The position numbers and the translations under genes are program-made. A stretch of 64,000 bases of DNA from CAHJXF01 sp038254545 (GTDB taxonomy: Bacteria; Pseudomonadota; Gammaproteobacteria; Burkholderiales; Burkholderiaceae_D): contig JBBSGB010000007.1 of NCBI GenBank assembly GCA_038254545.1, forward strand, positions 1-64,000. The letters run 5' to 3'. This document shows positions 54,009 through 62,626 of the stretch, one piece after another. The notes under the pieces were generated by a model. That model was not told the DNA's origin. It saw nothing but the letters and a program-made list of their open reading frames with translations, and did not search any database. The stretch's first letter is position 1. Every line of letters starts with the position of its first letter.

Positions 54009-54274
54009 ATCGATGTGTGTTCACGGCCCGCGATGATGGCCCTTCCGGGCGAGCGAACGACCCGCACAGAGAGCCAGACCAGGTAGAGCGCTCCGAGATA
54101 GCGAAGCACATCGAAAGAAGGCGGCCAGACCACCGCAAGGGCGGTGACACCGGTGGCCGTGCGCAATGTGAGCGGCAAGTTGGCAGCGGTGATGCCCGGT
54201 GCTGCCGCAAAGCCACCGCGCGGACCATACGCCACCGCTTGCGAAAGTGCATCGACACGAAGCGCGCTGGCGAA
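53984..54274 (-). pseudogene. LysE/RhtB-family exporter fragment
   Basis: The reverse strand reads FASALRVDALSQAVAYGPRG... TALAVVWPPSFDVLRYLGAL then YLVWLSVRVVRS and stops at 53984. This resembles roughly residues 20-90 of a LysE/RhtB amino-acid exporter (the ALYLxWLxxRxxR element is characteristic). The N-terminal helix and the whole C-terminal ~120 residues are absent, and no good start codon is present. It overlaps the 3' end of the flavoprotein gene convergently. A relic is more likely than a functional 90-residue protein. Confidence 0.65.
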
Positions 54275-54431
54275 TGAGTTTTGGCAGGGTCGATTAGTCG
54301 CGCCGTGAATATTTACGTTGTCGTTCGACGGCGTCTATTCCAATACTTTCGCCATAGGCTCGATCATCCGGAATGCCGCATGCTCATTTTCGTGAGCACA
54401 TTCCCGATCGGTATTCTCAGGGAGAATCGAC

Positions 54432-54753
54432 ATGGCACCCAATCAACTCGCGTTGAATAATATTCAGGGAAACATTCTCGGTGGATTCAACAAGGATTTT
54501 CAAACATTCATCTTCCTCAAATTCAAGAGTGCGGCTGGCGGTCGTGCGTGGATCAAGGAAATCAGCGATGCCGACAACGAAGTTGGAATTGCCAAGTCGA
54601 GCAGCAAGCATGTGCTTTGCGAGCGGACCCTTTCAACTCGCGCCCGGCCAGCCATCCATTCCCGTCAAACATTTCGTGACGACCAACGGCGGAGAATATT
54701 TCTTCGCGCCTTCGATCGATACTTTACAAAAGATCGGTGCAAATACGATTTGA
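54432..54753 (+). pseudogene. Dyp-type peroxidase, internally deleted and frameshifted
   Basis: The N-terminal part (NQLALNNIQGNILGGFNKDF, then QTFIFLKFKSAAGGRAWIKEI) is the start of a dye-decolourising peroxidase. Near 54600-54620 the frame changes and the sequence reads FASGPFQLAPGQPSIPVKHF then VTTNGGEYFFAPSID, which is the extreme C-terminus of the family. A peroxidase of 300 or more residues has been reduced to ~105, with loss of the distal GxxDG motif and proximal haem His. Base composition in 54300-54840 is AT-richer than either flank. Confidence 0.82.
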
Positions 54754-54844
54754 TTGGCAATCGTCGAATCTCAATCGGCATTGTTTGGACACATGATCAA
54801 TTCGATGCCGAATGATCCGGAATTGAAATAACATGTGCATCGAT

Positions 54845-55801
54845 TCATCGGCCGTCGGACTGCAAGCCGGAGTTAAGCGCAATCTTCACCACCTGCGCGA
54901 TCGCATCTTCAGCAAGACTGTCGATGACGGTTCTATCCGGGGTCGAGCGCAGCCACGTGACCTGGCGCTTGGCGAGCTGTCGCGTCGCGGCGATGGCGCG
55001 TTCTCGCATCGCGCTCCGATCAACGCGGCCTTCGAGAAACTCCCACACCTGTCGATAGCCGACACAGCGCATCGAAGGCATGCGATCGTTGAGGTCGCCA
55101 CGCGCACGCAAACGCGCGACCTCGTCGATCAGTCCGGCTGCCAGCATCGCGTCGAAGCGCGTTGCGATGCGTGCGTGCAGCTCGCTGCGGTCCGATGGTT
55201 CGAGCGCGATCGACACGAACGACCGAGCGACGTGCTCGCGCGAGGCGGGGCCGTGTTGCAGGCTGGCCAGCGTCCGCCCCGAACCGCGCCACACCTCGAG
55301 TGCGCGCGAGATGCGTTGCGCGTCCAGGGGTGCGAGCCGCGCCGCGGTTAGTGGATCGACCTCCGCAAGTTGCCGATGCATCGCGGCCCAGCCATCGGCC
55401 GCCGCTTCGCGTTCGATATCCTCGCGGATCGTAAGGTCGCTCGCGGGCATGTCGTCCAGGCCTTCGCGCAGCGCCTTGAAGTACAGCATCGTGCCGCCGA
55501 CGAGCAACGGAACGCGGCCGCGTCCACGTATGTCCGCGATCGCCGCATCGGCATCGGCCACGAAGCGCGCCGCCGAGTAACTTTCGGCGGGGTCGATCAA
55601 GTCGATCAGGTGATGCGTGACCGCCGCGCGGTCGGCCTCGCCCGGTTTCGCGGTGCCGATGTCCATCTCCCGATAGACCAGCGCCGAATCGACGCTGACG
55701 ATCTCGATAACCAGGTGTTGCGCCAGGGCCATCGCGGCCGCCGACTTGCCCGATGCCGTCGGCCCCATCAAGCAGAGCAGCGGTGCACGCGTCGCAGTCA
55801 T
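54845..55801 (-). CDS. miaA: tRNA dimethylallyltransferase MiaA
   Basis: 318 residues. P-loop MGPTASGKSAAAMALA at the N-terminus, SVDSALVYREMDIGTAKP and VGGTMLYFKALREGLDDMP are the MiaA core. The enzyme adds dimethylallyl to A37 of tRNAs reading UNN codons. Active-site Asp in DSALVYR is present. Length is normal. It lies 31 bases downstream of mutL on the same strand, a common order. Confidence 0.95.
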   Translation of the reverse strand: MTATRAPLLCLMGPTASGKSAAAMALAQHLVIEIVSVDSALVYREMDIGTAKPGEADRAAVTHHLIDLIDPAESYSAARFVADADAAIADIRGRGRVPLLVGGTMLYFKALREGLDDMPASDLTIREDIEREAAADGWAAMHRQLAEVDPLTAARLAPLDAQRISRALEVWRGSGRTLASLQHGPASREHVARSFVSIALEPSDRSELHARIATRFDAMLAAGLIDEVARLRARGDLNDRMPSMRCVGYRQVWEFLEGRVDRSAMRERAIAATRQLAKRQVTWLRSTPDRTVIDSLAEDAIAQVVKIALNSGLQSDGR

Positions 55802-55832
55802 CGCACGCCGATCGTCGACCGCATCGTCGAGC

Positions 55833-57770
55833 TCAACGTCCGCGCATGAAGAGTTTGTCGAGATCCGTTATCGACCATTGCGTCCAGGTGGGCCGACCGT
55901 GGTTGCACTGGTCGGCGCGCTCGGTCGCTTCCATCTGGCGCAGCAGCGCATTCATCTCGTCGAGCGTGAGGCGTCGATTGGCTCGCACTGCGCGATGGCA
56001 CGCCATCGTCCCGAGCAACTCGTTGCGATGCTCGGTCAGTACGCGCGACGCGCCGAAGGATTCGAGGTCGCGCAGCACGTTGCGCGTGAGCGTCTCGATG
56101 TCGCCGGCGTCGTCGTTGCCTGCAAGCAGCGCGGGCAGGGCGCGAACCACGAGCGTAGTGGGAGACAGCACGGCGATGTCGAAGCCGAGCGACCGCAAGA
56201 CCTCGCTGCTTTCCTCGACCGTGCCCACTTCGCGCGAATCGGCGCGCAGGGTGACCGGGATCAGCAGGCTCTGCACCGGCACCACGCCCGCGTCGAGGCT
56301 GTTCTTCAATCGCTCGTAGAGGATGCGCTCGTGCGCCGCGTGCATATCCACCAGCACCAGGCCGCGCGCGTTCTGCGCGAGGATGTAGATGCCGTGCAGT
56401 TGTGCGAGTGCCTGTCCCAATCCCGATTCGTCCAATCCCGATTCATCCAGCCGCGGTTCTTCGAGCGGGGTGTGGGTACCCGATGCGGTTTGCGCACGCT
56501 CGAAAACCGCAAGTGCATCGACCGACGAGAACGCACGACTGCCGTCGGAGAACAGACGCCCATAGGCCGCGAGCGGTTGCGCAATGGCATACGATACGGT
56601 GCCCGTAGGAAACCACGCCGCGTCGGGCGAAGGCGGCGAGTTCGACGCGCTTCGATTGAATGCGACCGCATGCTCGGCCGAAACTGCTTGCTCTGCACTG
56701 CGCGCGAGCGCATCGCTGACGCCATGAAACACGAACTGGTGGATTCCGCGCGACTCGCGAAAGCGCACTTCGATCTTCGACGGGTGCACGTTGACATCGA
56801 CCATCGCCGGATCGAGCTCGAGCGCCAACGCATAGACCGCATGGCGCTCGCCGTGCAGCACGTCGCGATACGCCGAGCGCACCGCGTGGTTGAGCAGCTT
56901 GTCGCGCACGCAGCGGCCGTTGACGTAGAAGTATTGCGCGCTGGCCGACGCGCGGCTCGCGCTCGGCAGGCCGACGAAGCCCGTGAATGCAAGCGCGTTG
57001 CCATCGCTGCCGCCGTGCCACGCGAGCGGCCGGTGCGCGGACGCGAACTCGTTGCCCAGCACCTGCATCACGCGCTCGATCGGCGATGCCGCGTTGAGGT
57101 GTTCGACCACGCGACCGTTATGCGAGAGCGTGAACGCGATGTCCGGCCGCGCCAGCGCCGCGCGCCGGAATGCCTCGATGCAATGACCGAGTTCGGTCTG
57201 CTCGGACTTCAGGAACTTGCGGCGCGCCGGCGTTGCGTAATAGAGGTCGGCGACTTCGACGACGGTACCGATGCCGCCCGATGCGGGCATGGGACTGTGC
57301 GATGCGCTTGCCTCATCGACATCGGACACGATCAGGCGCAACGCATGTGCGGCATCACGCGTGCGACTCGTCAGCGTGACGCGCGCGACCGATGCGATCG
57401 ACGCCAGGGCTTCTCCACGAAACCCCAGCGTCGCCACGCGCTCGAGATCGGCCAGGCTCGCGATCTTCGAGGTCGCGTGACGCGCCAGCGCCAATGGCAT
57501 CTCGTCGCCAGCGATGCCGCAGCCGTCGTCGGCGACCACGATGCGTCGCGCACCGCCACCATCGAGCTTGATGTCGACGCGCGTGGCGCCGGCGTCGATC
57601 GCGTTCTCCAGCAACTCCTTGACCACCGATGCAGGGCGCTCGACGACCTCGCCGGCCGCGATCTGGCTGATCAACGCGTCGGGCAGCGCTCGGATCGGCA
57701 GGCGCAGCGCACTACGTGCCGTGGCGGACGCGCTGGATTGCGAGATCGGAGACGAGGCAGGAACGCTCAT
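55833..57770 (-). CDS. mutL: DNA mismatch repair protein MutL
   Basis: 645 residues from the ATG at 57770. GHKL ATPase motifs are intact: LLENAIDAGAT, DDGCGI, RHATSKI and GFRGEALASIA. The C-terminal dimerisation domain ends with ACHRAVRANRRLTLDEMN and CNHGRPTW, as in MutL homologues without an endonuclease motif. The interdomain linker contains RLDESGLDESGLGQ from a 15-bp duplication. MutL couples MutS recognition to MutH/UvrD-type repair steps. The start lies 128 bases from the divergent dedA. Confidence 0.95.
   Translation of the reverse strand: MSVPASSPISQSSASATARSALRLPIRALPDALISQIAAGEVVERPASVVKELLENAIDAGATRVDIKLDGGGARRIVVADDGCGIAGDEMPLALARHATSKIASLADLERVATLGFRGEALASIASVARVTLTSRTRDAAHALRLIVSDVDEASASHSPMPASGGIGTVVEVADLYYATPARRKFLKSEQTELGHCIEAFRRAALARPDIAFTLSHNGRVVEHLNAASPIERVMQVLGNEFASAHRPLAWHGGSDGNALAFTGFVGLPSASRASASAQYFYVNGRCVRDKLLNHAVRSAYRDVLHGERHAVYALALELDPAMVDVNVHPSKIEVRFRESRGIHQFVFHGVSDALARSAEQAVSAEHAVAFNRSASNSPPSPDAAWFPTGTVSYAIAQPLAAYGRLFSDGSRAFSSVDALAVFERAQTASGTHTPLEEPRLDESGLDESGLGQALAQLHGIYILAQNARGLVLVDMHAAHERILYERLKNSLDAGVVPVQSLLIPVTLRADSREVGTVEESSEVLRSLGFDIAVLSPTTLVVRALPALLAGNDDAGDIETLTRNVLRDLESFGASRVLTEHRNELLGTMACHRAVRANRRLTLDEMNALLRQMEATERADQCNHGRPTWTQWSITDLDKLFMRGR
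56417..56446 (-). repeat. 15-bp tandem repeat in the mutL linker
   Basis: CCAATCCCGATTCGT and CCAATCCCGATTCAT (plus strand) follow directly with one mismatch. On the coding strand the pair encodes DESGLDESGL in frame. Confidence 0.93.
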
Positions 57771-57898
57771 TGAGAGGGGATTCGAGAGGACCGTGGGTCG
57801 TGCGAGGTCGCAAATTATAGGCTGCCGCTCGTGTACCATCGCCGGCCTGTCCGAACTTCGGATCGCGCTCGATCGCGCTCGTCATCGGGATTAACCGC

Positions 57899-58549
57899 TT
57901 GGATCTGCTACTTCGAATCGTCGATTTCGTCCTGCATCTCGACGTTCACCTCACCGATCTGGTCACGCAATACGGCGTCCTGATCTATCTGATCCTGTTC
58001 GCGATCGTGTTCGCAGAAACGGGGCTGGTCGTCACGCCCTTCCTGCCCGGTGACTCCCTGCTGTTCACGGCAGGCGCGCTCGCCGCCGTGGGCAGCATGG
58101 ACCCGTGGCTGCTCTTCATCGTGCTCAGCGCCGCCGCGATCCTCGGCAACACGTCGAACTACTGGATCGGCCGCTACTTCGGTCCGCGCGTATTCCAGTG
58201 GGAGGACTCGCGCTGGTTCAATCGCCGCGCGCTCGACGAAGCGCATGCTTTCTACGAGAAATACGGGCCGCTCGCGTTGACCTTGGCGCGCTTCCTGCCG
58301 ATCGTGCGGACCTTCGCGCCCTTCGTCGCGGGCGTGGCTGCGATGAAGCACTCGACCTTCCAGCTCTACAGCGCGCTGGGCGGCGTATTGTGGGTCGCGT
58401 GCTTCATCGTCCTCGGCTTCTTCTTCGGCAACATTCCCTTCGTCAAGACGCATCTGGTGTTCATCATGCTCGGCGTGATCGTGATCTCGTTGTTGCCGCT
58501 CGCGTGGGCGGCGTTTGCACGCAAGCGCACCGGCAACGCGGCGCGCTGA
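57899..58549 (+). CDS. DedA-family membrane protein
   Basis: 216 residues, starting with TTG at 57899; no ATG lies near the family N-terminus. The DedA core is visible in FAETGLVVTPFLPGDSLLFTAGALA, then SAAAILGNTSNYWIGRYFGP, and the Arg motif LARFLPIVRTFAPFVAGVAAM. Members are inner-membrane proteins; some flip phospholipid carriers such as undecaprenyl phosphate. Four hydrophobic segments are evident. It is followed 25 bases later by queE. Confidence 0.9.
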   Translation: MDLLLRIVDFVLHLDVHLTDLVTQYGVLIYLILFAIVFAETGLVVTPFLPGDSLLFTAGALAAVGSMDPWLLFIVLSAAAILGNTSNYWIGRYFGPRVFQWEDSRWFNRRALDEAHAFYEKYGPLALTLARFLPIVRTFAPFVAGVAAMKHSTFQLYSALGGVLWVACFIVLGFFFGNIPFVKTHLVFIMLGVIVISLLPLAWAAFARKRTGNAAR

Positions 58550-58574
58550 ACCGGATCCAGGGGAGCGCGGCTCG

Positions 58575-59237
58575 ATGGCCTACGCCGTCAAGGAAATCTT
58601 CTATACGTTGCAGGGCGAGGGCGCCAACGCTGGTCGCCCCGCGGTGTTCTGTCGCTTTGCCGGTTGCAACCTGTGGAGCGGTCGCGAGGCCGATCGCGCA
58701 AGCGCGGTCTGCACGTTTTGCGACACCGATTTCGTCGGGACCGATGGAGTCGGTGGCGGCAAGTTCGCGGACGCGCAGACGCTGGCCGATGCGGTCGCGT
58801 CGTACTGGCCGGTCAGTCGCGCTGGTGATCGCTTCGTCGTCTGCACCGGAGGCGAGCCGGCCTTGCAGCTCGACGCGGTATTGATCGACGCCCTGCATGC
58901 GCGCGACTTCGCGATCGCGATCGAAACCAACGGCACGCTGCTGTTGCCCGAAGGCATCGATTGGACCTGCGTGAGTCCGAAATCCGATGCGCCGCTGGTG
59001 GTGACATCCGGCGATGAACTCAAGCTGGTCTATCCGCAGGTGCGCGCGATGCCCGAGCGCTTCGCCGATCTGGGCTTCGATCACTTCCTGATCCAGCCGA
59101 TGGACGGGCTTGGCGGCGGCGCGGCCGATCCCCTCGTCACCCGCAAGACCAACACCGAGCGCGCCGTGGAATATTGTCTCTCGCATCCGCAGTGGCGGCT
59201 GTCGATGCAGACCCACAAGTTGCTCGGCATTCGCTGA
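58575..59237 (+). CDS. queE: 7-carboxy-7-deazaguanine synthase QueE
   Basis: 220 residues. The radical SAM cluster-binding cysteines lie in GCNLWSG ... AVCTFCDTDF with spacing C-X14-C-X2-C, the variant found in Burkholderia QueE rather than the usual CX3CX2C. FYTLQGEGANAGRPAVFCRF, VVCTGGEPALQLD and the C-terminal LSMQTHKLLGIR also fit. The enzyme makes the 7-deazaguanine core for queuosine from carboxytetrahydropterin. queD follows 5 bases later. Confidence 0.94.
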   Translation: MAYAVKEIFYTLQGEGANAGRPAVFCRFAGCNLWSGREADRASAVCTFCDTDFVGTDGVGGGKFADAQTLADAVASYWPVSRAGDRFVVCTGGEPALQLDAVLIDALHARDFAIAIETNGTLLLPEGIDWTCVSPKSDAPLVVTSGDELKLVYPQVRAMPERFADLGFDHFLIQPMDGLGGGAADPLVTRKTNTERAVEYCLSHPQWRLSMQTHKLLGIR

Positions 59238-59242
59238 ATTTC

Positions 59243-59655
59243 ATGACCGAGCTCACCTACGAATTCTGGTTCGACGCGGCCCACCAGTTCGCCACATGCC
59301 GATCGGGCACAAGTACCACGGGCTGCACGGCCATTCGTTTCGGGTCGAGATCGCGGTGCGCGCGCCCGATCCGCAAAGCGGTTTCATCGTCGATTTCGCC
59401 CAGCTCGAGGCGGCCGGCGAGAGCATTCGCGAGCGCCTCGACCATCGTTTCCTCAACGAGATCGTCGGCCTCGAAACGCCCAGCCTCGAACACATCTCGC
59501 GCTTCATCTGGACCGCGCTGAAGCCGCGCTTCGCAGGATTGACGCGCGTCGCGATTCGCCGTGATTCGCATCGGCAGGGCTGTGTGTACACCGGCGAGGA
59601 AGTCGACTCGCAAGGCGCGCACGATCTCGCGACCACAGGCGTCGTGCGTGCATGA
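59243..59655 (+). pseudogene. queD: QueD, 6-carboxytetrahydropterin synthase, with a one-base deletion
   Basis: From the ATG at 59243 the frame reads MTELTYEFWFDAAHQFA, including the first zinc His. Then the reading frame must move by one base at about 59293-59296; in the new frame it continues MPIGHKYHGLHGHSFRVEIA with the HGH zinc ligands, and later LDHRFLNEI, LEHISRFIWTALKPRF, and stops at 59655. A single missing base (GCCACATG where GCCAACATG is expected) explains it. All other parts of the ~138-residue enzyme are conserved. It could be a real null mutation or a sequencing/assembly error. The stop overlaps the next ATG by four bases. Confidence 0.85.
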
Positions 59656-60539
59656 CGGACGAACCGAAGCGACAGACGCTTGAGGCTTCGATGCTCGAGA
59701 CCTCGAGCATCCCGCCACCTGCCGAGCCGCCGTGGTCCCTCGACACGCTGATCGCGCGTCTGATCGCCGCGCGCCGCGGCGGTGAGCGCGTGACTGCGGA
59801 ACGCATACTTTCGGCGATCAAGAATTCGGATGCCGCCTACCAGGTCCAGGCGCGCGTCGATGCCGCGCTGTGGCCCGACGCCTCGGCTACCGTATGGAAG
59901 GCGGGTGCGGATTCACGCGACAGCCTGCCGACCGCCGCGCCGATCGCGCCCGCTCTCGTATATGCGAGTTCCGCGGCGAGTCCCGCCGCGATCCCCGCCG
60001 CCTCTTTCACGACACGCATCGTCGAAGCCGAGATCGCCTATCGCTTCGGCAGAGACCTGCCGCCGCGTGCCACGCCATACACGATCGACGAAGTGGCCGA
60101 GGCGATCGCCGCCATGCACGTCGCCATCGAGATCGTCGATCCGCGCATCGCGGACTTCGCGACCGCGCCGCCGCTCGCCAAGCTCGCCGATCACCTGGTC
60201 AACGGCGCTATCGTTCTGGGCGATGGCATCGCCAATTGGCGTCGCATCGATCTACGCAAGCAGAAGGCGACGCTAGCGCTCGACGGCAAGGTGCACGAGG
60301 CGGTGACAGGCTCGCACAGCCTCGGCAATCCCGCCGTGCTGCTGCCGTGGTTCGTCGCACATCTCGGGCGCTTGCCGACCTGGGACAGGGAAGGCCACGC
60401 GGGTGCACCGCGCGGTGTGAAGGCCGGCGACGTCGTGACGACAGGTTCATGGACCAGGGTCGTCGAGGCGCGCGCGAAGCAGCGGGTGGACGTGACCTTC
60501 GTCGATATCGGAACGGCGACGGTGACGTTCGTCGTTTGA
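59652..60539 (+). CDS. 2-keto-4-pentenoate hydratase / FAH-family protein
   Basis: 295 residues. Family motifs EAEIAYRFGRDLPPRATPYT with metal-ligand Glu, MHVAIEIVDPRIAD, LVNGAIVLGDGIANWR and GVKAGDVVTTGSWT match the hydratase/decarboxylase branch of the fumarylacetoacetase superfamily. Members hydrate 2-oxo-pentenoates in aromatic ring-cleavage pathways, but no such pathway genes are nearby. The ATG is in an ATGA overlap with queD, so it is probably co-translated with it despite unrelated function. N-terminal residues 1-28 are a polar extension. Confidence 0.8.
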   Translation: MTDEPKRQTLEASMLETSSIPPPAEPPWSLDTLIARLIAARRGGERVTAERILSAIKNSDAAYQVQARVDAALWPDASATVWKAGADSRDSLPTAAPIAPALVYASSAASPAAIPAASFTTRIVEAEIAYRFGRDLPPRATPYTIDEVAEAIAAMHVAIEIVDPRIADFATAPPLAKLADHLVNGAIVLGDGIANWRRIDLRKQKATLALDGKVHEAVTGSHSLGNPAVLLPWFVAHLGRLPTWDREGHAGAPRGVKAGDVVTTGSWTRVVEARAKQRVDVTFVDIGTATVTFVV

Positions 60540-60570
60540 GGCTTCGGCGGTCGAAGCCCGGCGTGGACCG

Positions 60571-61182
60571 CTAACTCACACGGCGAGACGTTTCCAGCAA
60601 GGTCCTTCGCGCTACCGCGTAGCAGTCGTCGATGTGCTGATTGCCCAGCATCTTCATCGCGCCGAAGCTGATCGACGCCGACAGCGCCTGGCCCAGCAGC
60701 GGCACGAACTTCACGATCCCCTTGGTGGTGACGCGCACGCCCAGCTTCATCAGCAGCTTGATCACCAGCTCGCGCGTGACCAGCCTGCCGACCAGGCTTG
60801 CGCCGAGGCCGGTGATGAACATCATCACGACGCTCTTGGTATCGGTGTCGAGCTTGTCGATCTGCTCGGGTGTGAGGCCGAACTCTTCGTTGATCTTCGG
60901 TAGCAACTTGATCAGGATCGCGACGTCGGTGCCGATGTCGAGGCCCGGAAGCGGCACCACCGCGGCGCCGGCGGACAGGGTCGCGCGACGCGTGACCAGA
61001 GTGCGGCATCGATCGCGAATAGCGTCGAGGCGCTGCAGGGCTTCCTGCAGCGGCAGCTCGAATGCTTGCTGCGTGGCCAGCGGACTGGCGGGCGTCGGCG
61101 CGATGCGGGGGTCTTCGGTGCGCCGCGCGGCCCGCACGCGCCGCACCGCATCCCAGAACGATTTCGCGAGTTCCGCTTTCAT
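60571..61182 (-). CDS. Membrane-associated protein of unknown function (DUF697/EcsC-like)
   Basis: 203 residues. I do not recognise it with certainty. Residues ~70-95 (SAGAAVVPLPGLDIGTDVAI) and ~140-185 (a glycine/leucine-rich segment followed by FVPLLGQALSASISFGAMKM) resemble the hydrophobic PxPG...DI and PxxGQAxSA elements of DUF697 and EcsC-like proteins, with an amphipathic N-terminus of ~45 residues. No signal peptide is evident. It follows amiC on the same strand by 16 bases and converges with the FAH-family gene (31-base gap). Confidence 0.6.
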   Translation of the reverse strand: MKAELAKSFWDAVRRVRAARRTEDPRIAPTPASPLATQQAFELPLQEALQRLDAIRDRCRTLVTRRATLSAGAAVVPLPGLDIGTDVAILIKLLPKINEEFGLTPEQIDKLDTDTKSVVMMFITGLGASLVGRLVTRELVIKLLMKLGVRVTTKGIVKFVPLLGQALSASISFGAMKMLGNQHIDDCYAVARRTLLETSRRVS

Positions 61183-61198
61183 GCGTGGGTGTCGCCGC

Positions 61199-62626
61199 TC
61201 AACTCGTCAACCGCGTCTTGGCCAGCGGCGGATTCTTCGCGAAGTATTTGCGGATGCCCTTGACGATCGCGTCGGCCAGCCGATCCTGATAGGCGTCGTC
61301 GTTCAGGCGCTTCTCTTCATCCGGGTTACTGATGAACGCGGTCTCGATCAGGATGCTGGGGATGTCGGGCGCCTTCAATACCGCGAAGCCTGCCTGCTCG
61401 ACCTCGCCGCGATGCAGGCGGTTGACGCCGCCGATTTCGCGCAACACGGCGTTGCCCAGTTTCAGGCTGTCGTTGATCTGCGCGGTCGTCGAGAGGTCGA
61501 GCAGCACACCGGCGAGCTGTCGATCGTGCGACGCGAGGTTCACGCCGCCGATCAGGTCGGCTGAGTTCTCCTTGTTGGCGAGCCAGCGCGCGGCCGTCGA
61601 CGACGCGCCGCGCTCGGACAGCGCGAACACCGACGAGCCGTGCGCATCGGGCGAGACGAAGGCATCGGCGTGGATCGAGACGAACAGATCGGCCTGCACG
61701 CGCCTGGCCTTCTGCACGCGCACGTTGAGCGGCACGAAGAAATCCGCGTCGCGCGTGAGCATGCAGCGCACGTTGGGCTCGGCCTCGAGCTTGGCGCGCA
61801 GGCGCTTGGCGATCTCGAACACGACGTTCTTCTCGTGACTGCCGCCCTGTCCGACGGCGCCAGGGTCTTCGCCGCCGTGCCCGGGGTCGAGCGCGATCGT
61901 GATGATGCGCGCCACCGCGGGCGGCTTGCGGGTGAACGCGTCGCCGCGGTCGGGGCGTCCGTCCTTCGTGCCGACGTTGTCGATGGAGGCATCGTTCTGC
62001 GATCCGGGTTTTTGCAACGGCTTGACACCGGGATCGGCACGCGCATCGGGCACGAACTCGGGCGGCCCTTCGCGCTTGATCAGGATCTCGCCGTCGGGCT
62101 TGTCGAGAAAGGCGAGCAGCGGATCGTCGGGTTGATTCGGATAGAGATCGAAGACCAGGCGGTAGCGATAGTCGCCGGCCGGGGTGAGGTTGAACACCTG
62201 CGGATTCACGCGGCCTTTGAGGTCGAGCACGATGCGAACCACGTTGGGCCGGTTCTGCCCCACGCGCACCTGCTTGATATAGGGATCGTTGGGCTGGATC
62301 TTCGCGACCAGGTCGCGCAGCGCCGTGTCGAGTTGCAGGCCTTCGATGTCGACTACCAGGCGATCCGGGGTATCGACGACGAAGTGCGTGGTCTTCAACG
62401 CGGTGTCGCTCTCGATCGTCACGCGGCTGTAGTCGCTCGCGGGCCAGACACGTACGCCGACGATGCCCGACGCGTATGCCGCCTCGGTGAATACCACGGC
62501 CAGCGACAACAGCGAGGGCAGGCGCGTCGCGCCGACGAGGCCGCTCTTTAGTCCGGTCTTGAGGACGCGTCGACGGCCGCGCTCGACGGCGGGGACGCCA
62601 GCGCGAGCTCGATGCGACTCAGCCAT
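61199..62626 (-). CDS. amiC: N-acetylmuramoyl-L-alanine amidase AmiC
   Basis: 475 residues. The N-terminus carries RGRRRVLKTGLKSG, a twin-arginine-like signal consistent with Tat export of AmiC. An AMIN domain (GIVGVRVWPASDYSRVTIES, residues ~52-150) precedes an Amidase_3 catalytic domain: LDPGHGGEDPGAVGQGGSHE, the His in SIHADAF and Glu in the C-terminal ILIETAFISNPDEE. It cleaves peptidoglycan stem peptides at the septum. The 5' end overlaps tsaE by 79 bases in another frame; a start slightly downstream would also preserve the signal. Confidence 0.92.
   Translation of the reverse strand: MAESHRARAGVPAVERGRRRVLKTGLKSGLVGATRLPSLLSLAVVFTEAAYASGIVGVRVWPASDYSRVTIESDTALKTTHFVVDTPDRLVVDIEGLQLDTALRDLVAKIQPNDPYIKQVRVGQNRPNVVRIVLDLKGRVNPQVFNLTPAGDYRYRLVFDLYPNQPDDPLLAFLDKPDGEILIKREGPPEFVPDARADPGVKPLQKPGSQNDASIDNVGTKDGRPDRGDAFTRKPPAVARIITIALDPGHGGEDPGAVGQGGSHEKNVVFEIAKRLRAKLEAEPNVRCMLTRDADFFVPLNVRVQKARRVQADLFVSIHADAFVSPDAHGSSVFALSERGASSTAARWLANKENSADLIGGVNLASHDRQLAGVLLDLSTTAQINDSLKLGNAVLREIGGVNRLHRGEVEQAGFAVLKAPDIPSILIETAFISNPDEEKRLNDDAYQDRLADAIVKGIRKYFAKNPPLAKTRLTS

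Noticed and set aside
59243..59655. Programmed ribosomal frameshift in queD.
   Set aside because: No slippery heptamer or downstream structure is apparent, and QueD is not known to use frameshifting; a one-base deletion is simpler.
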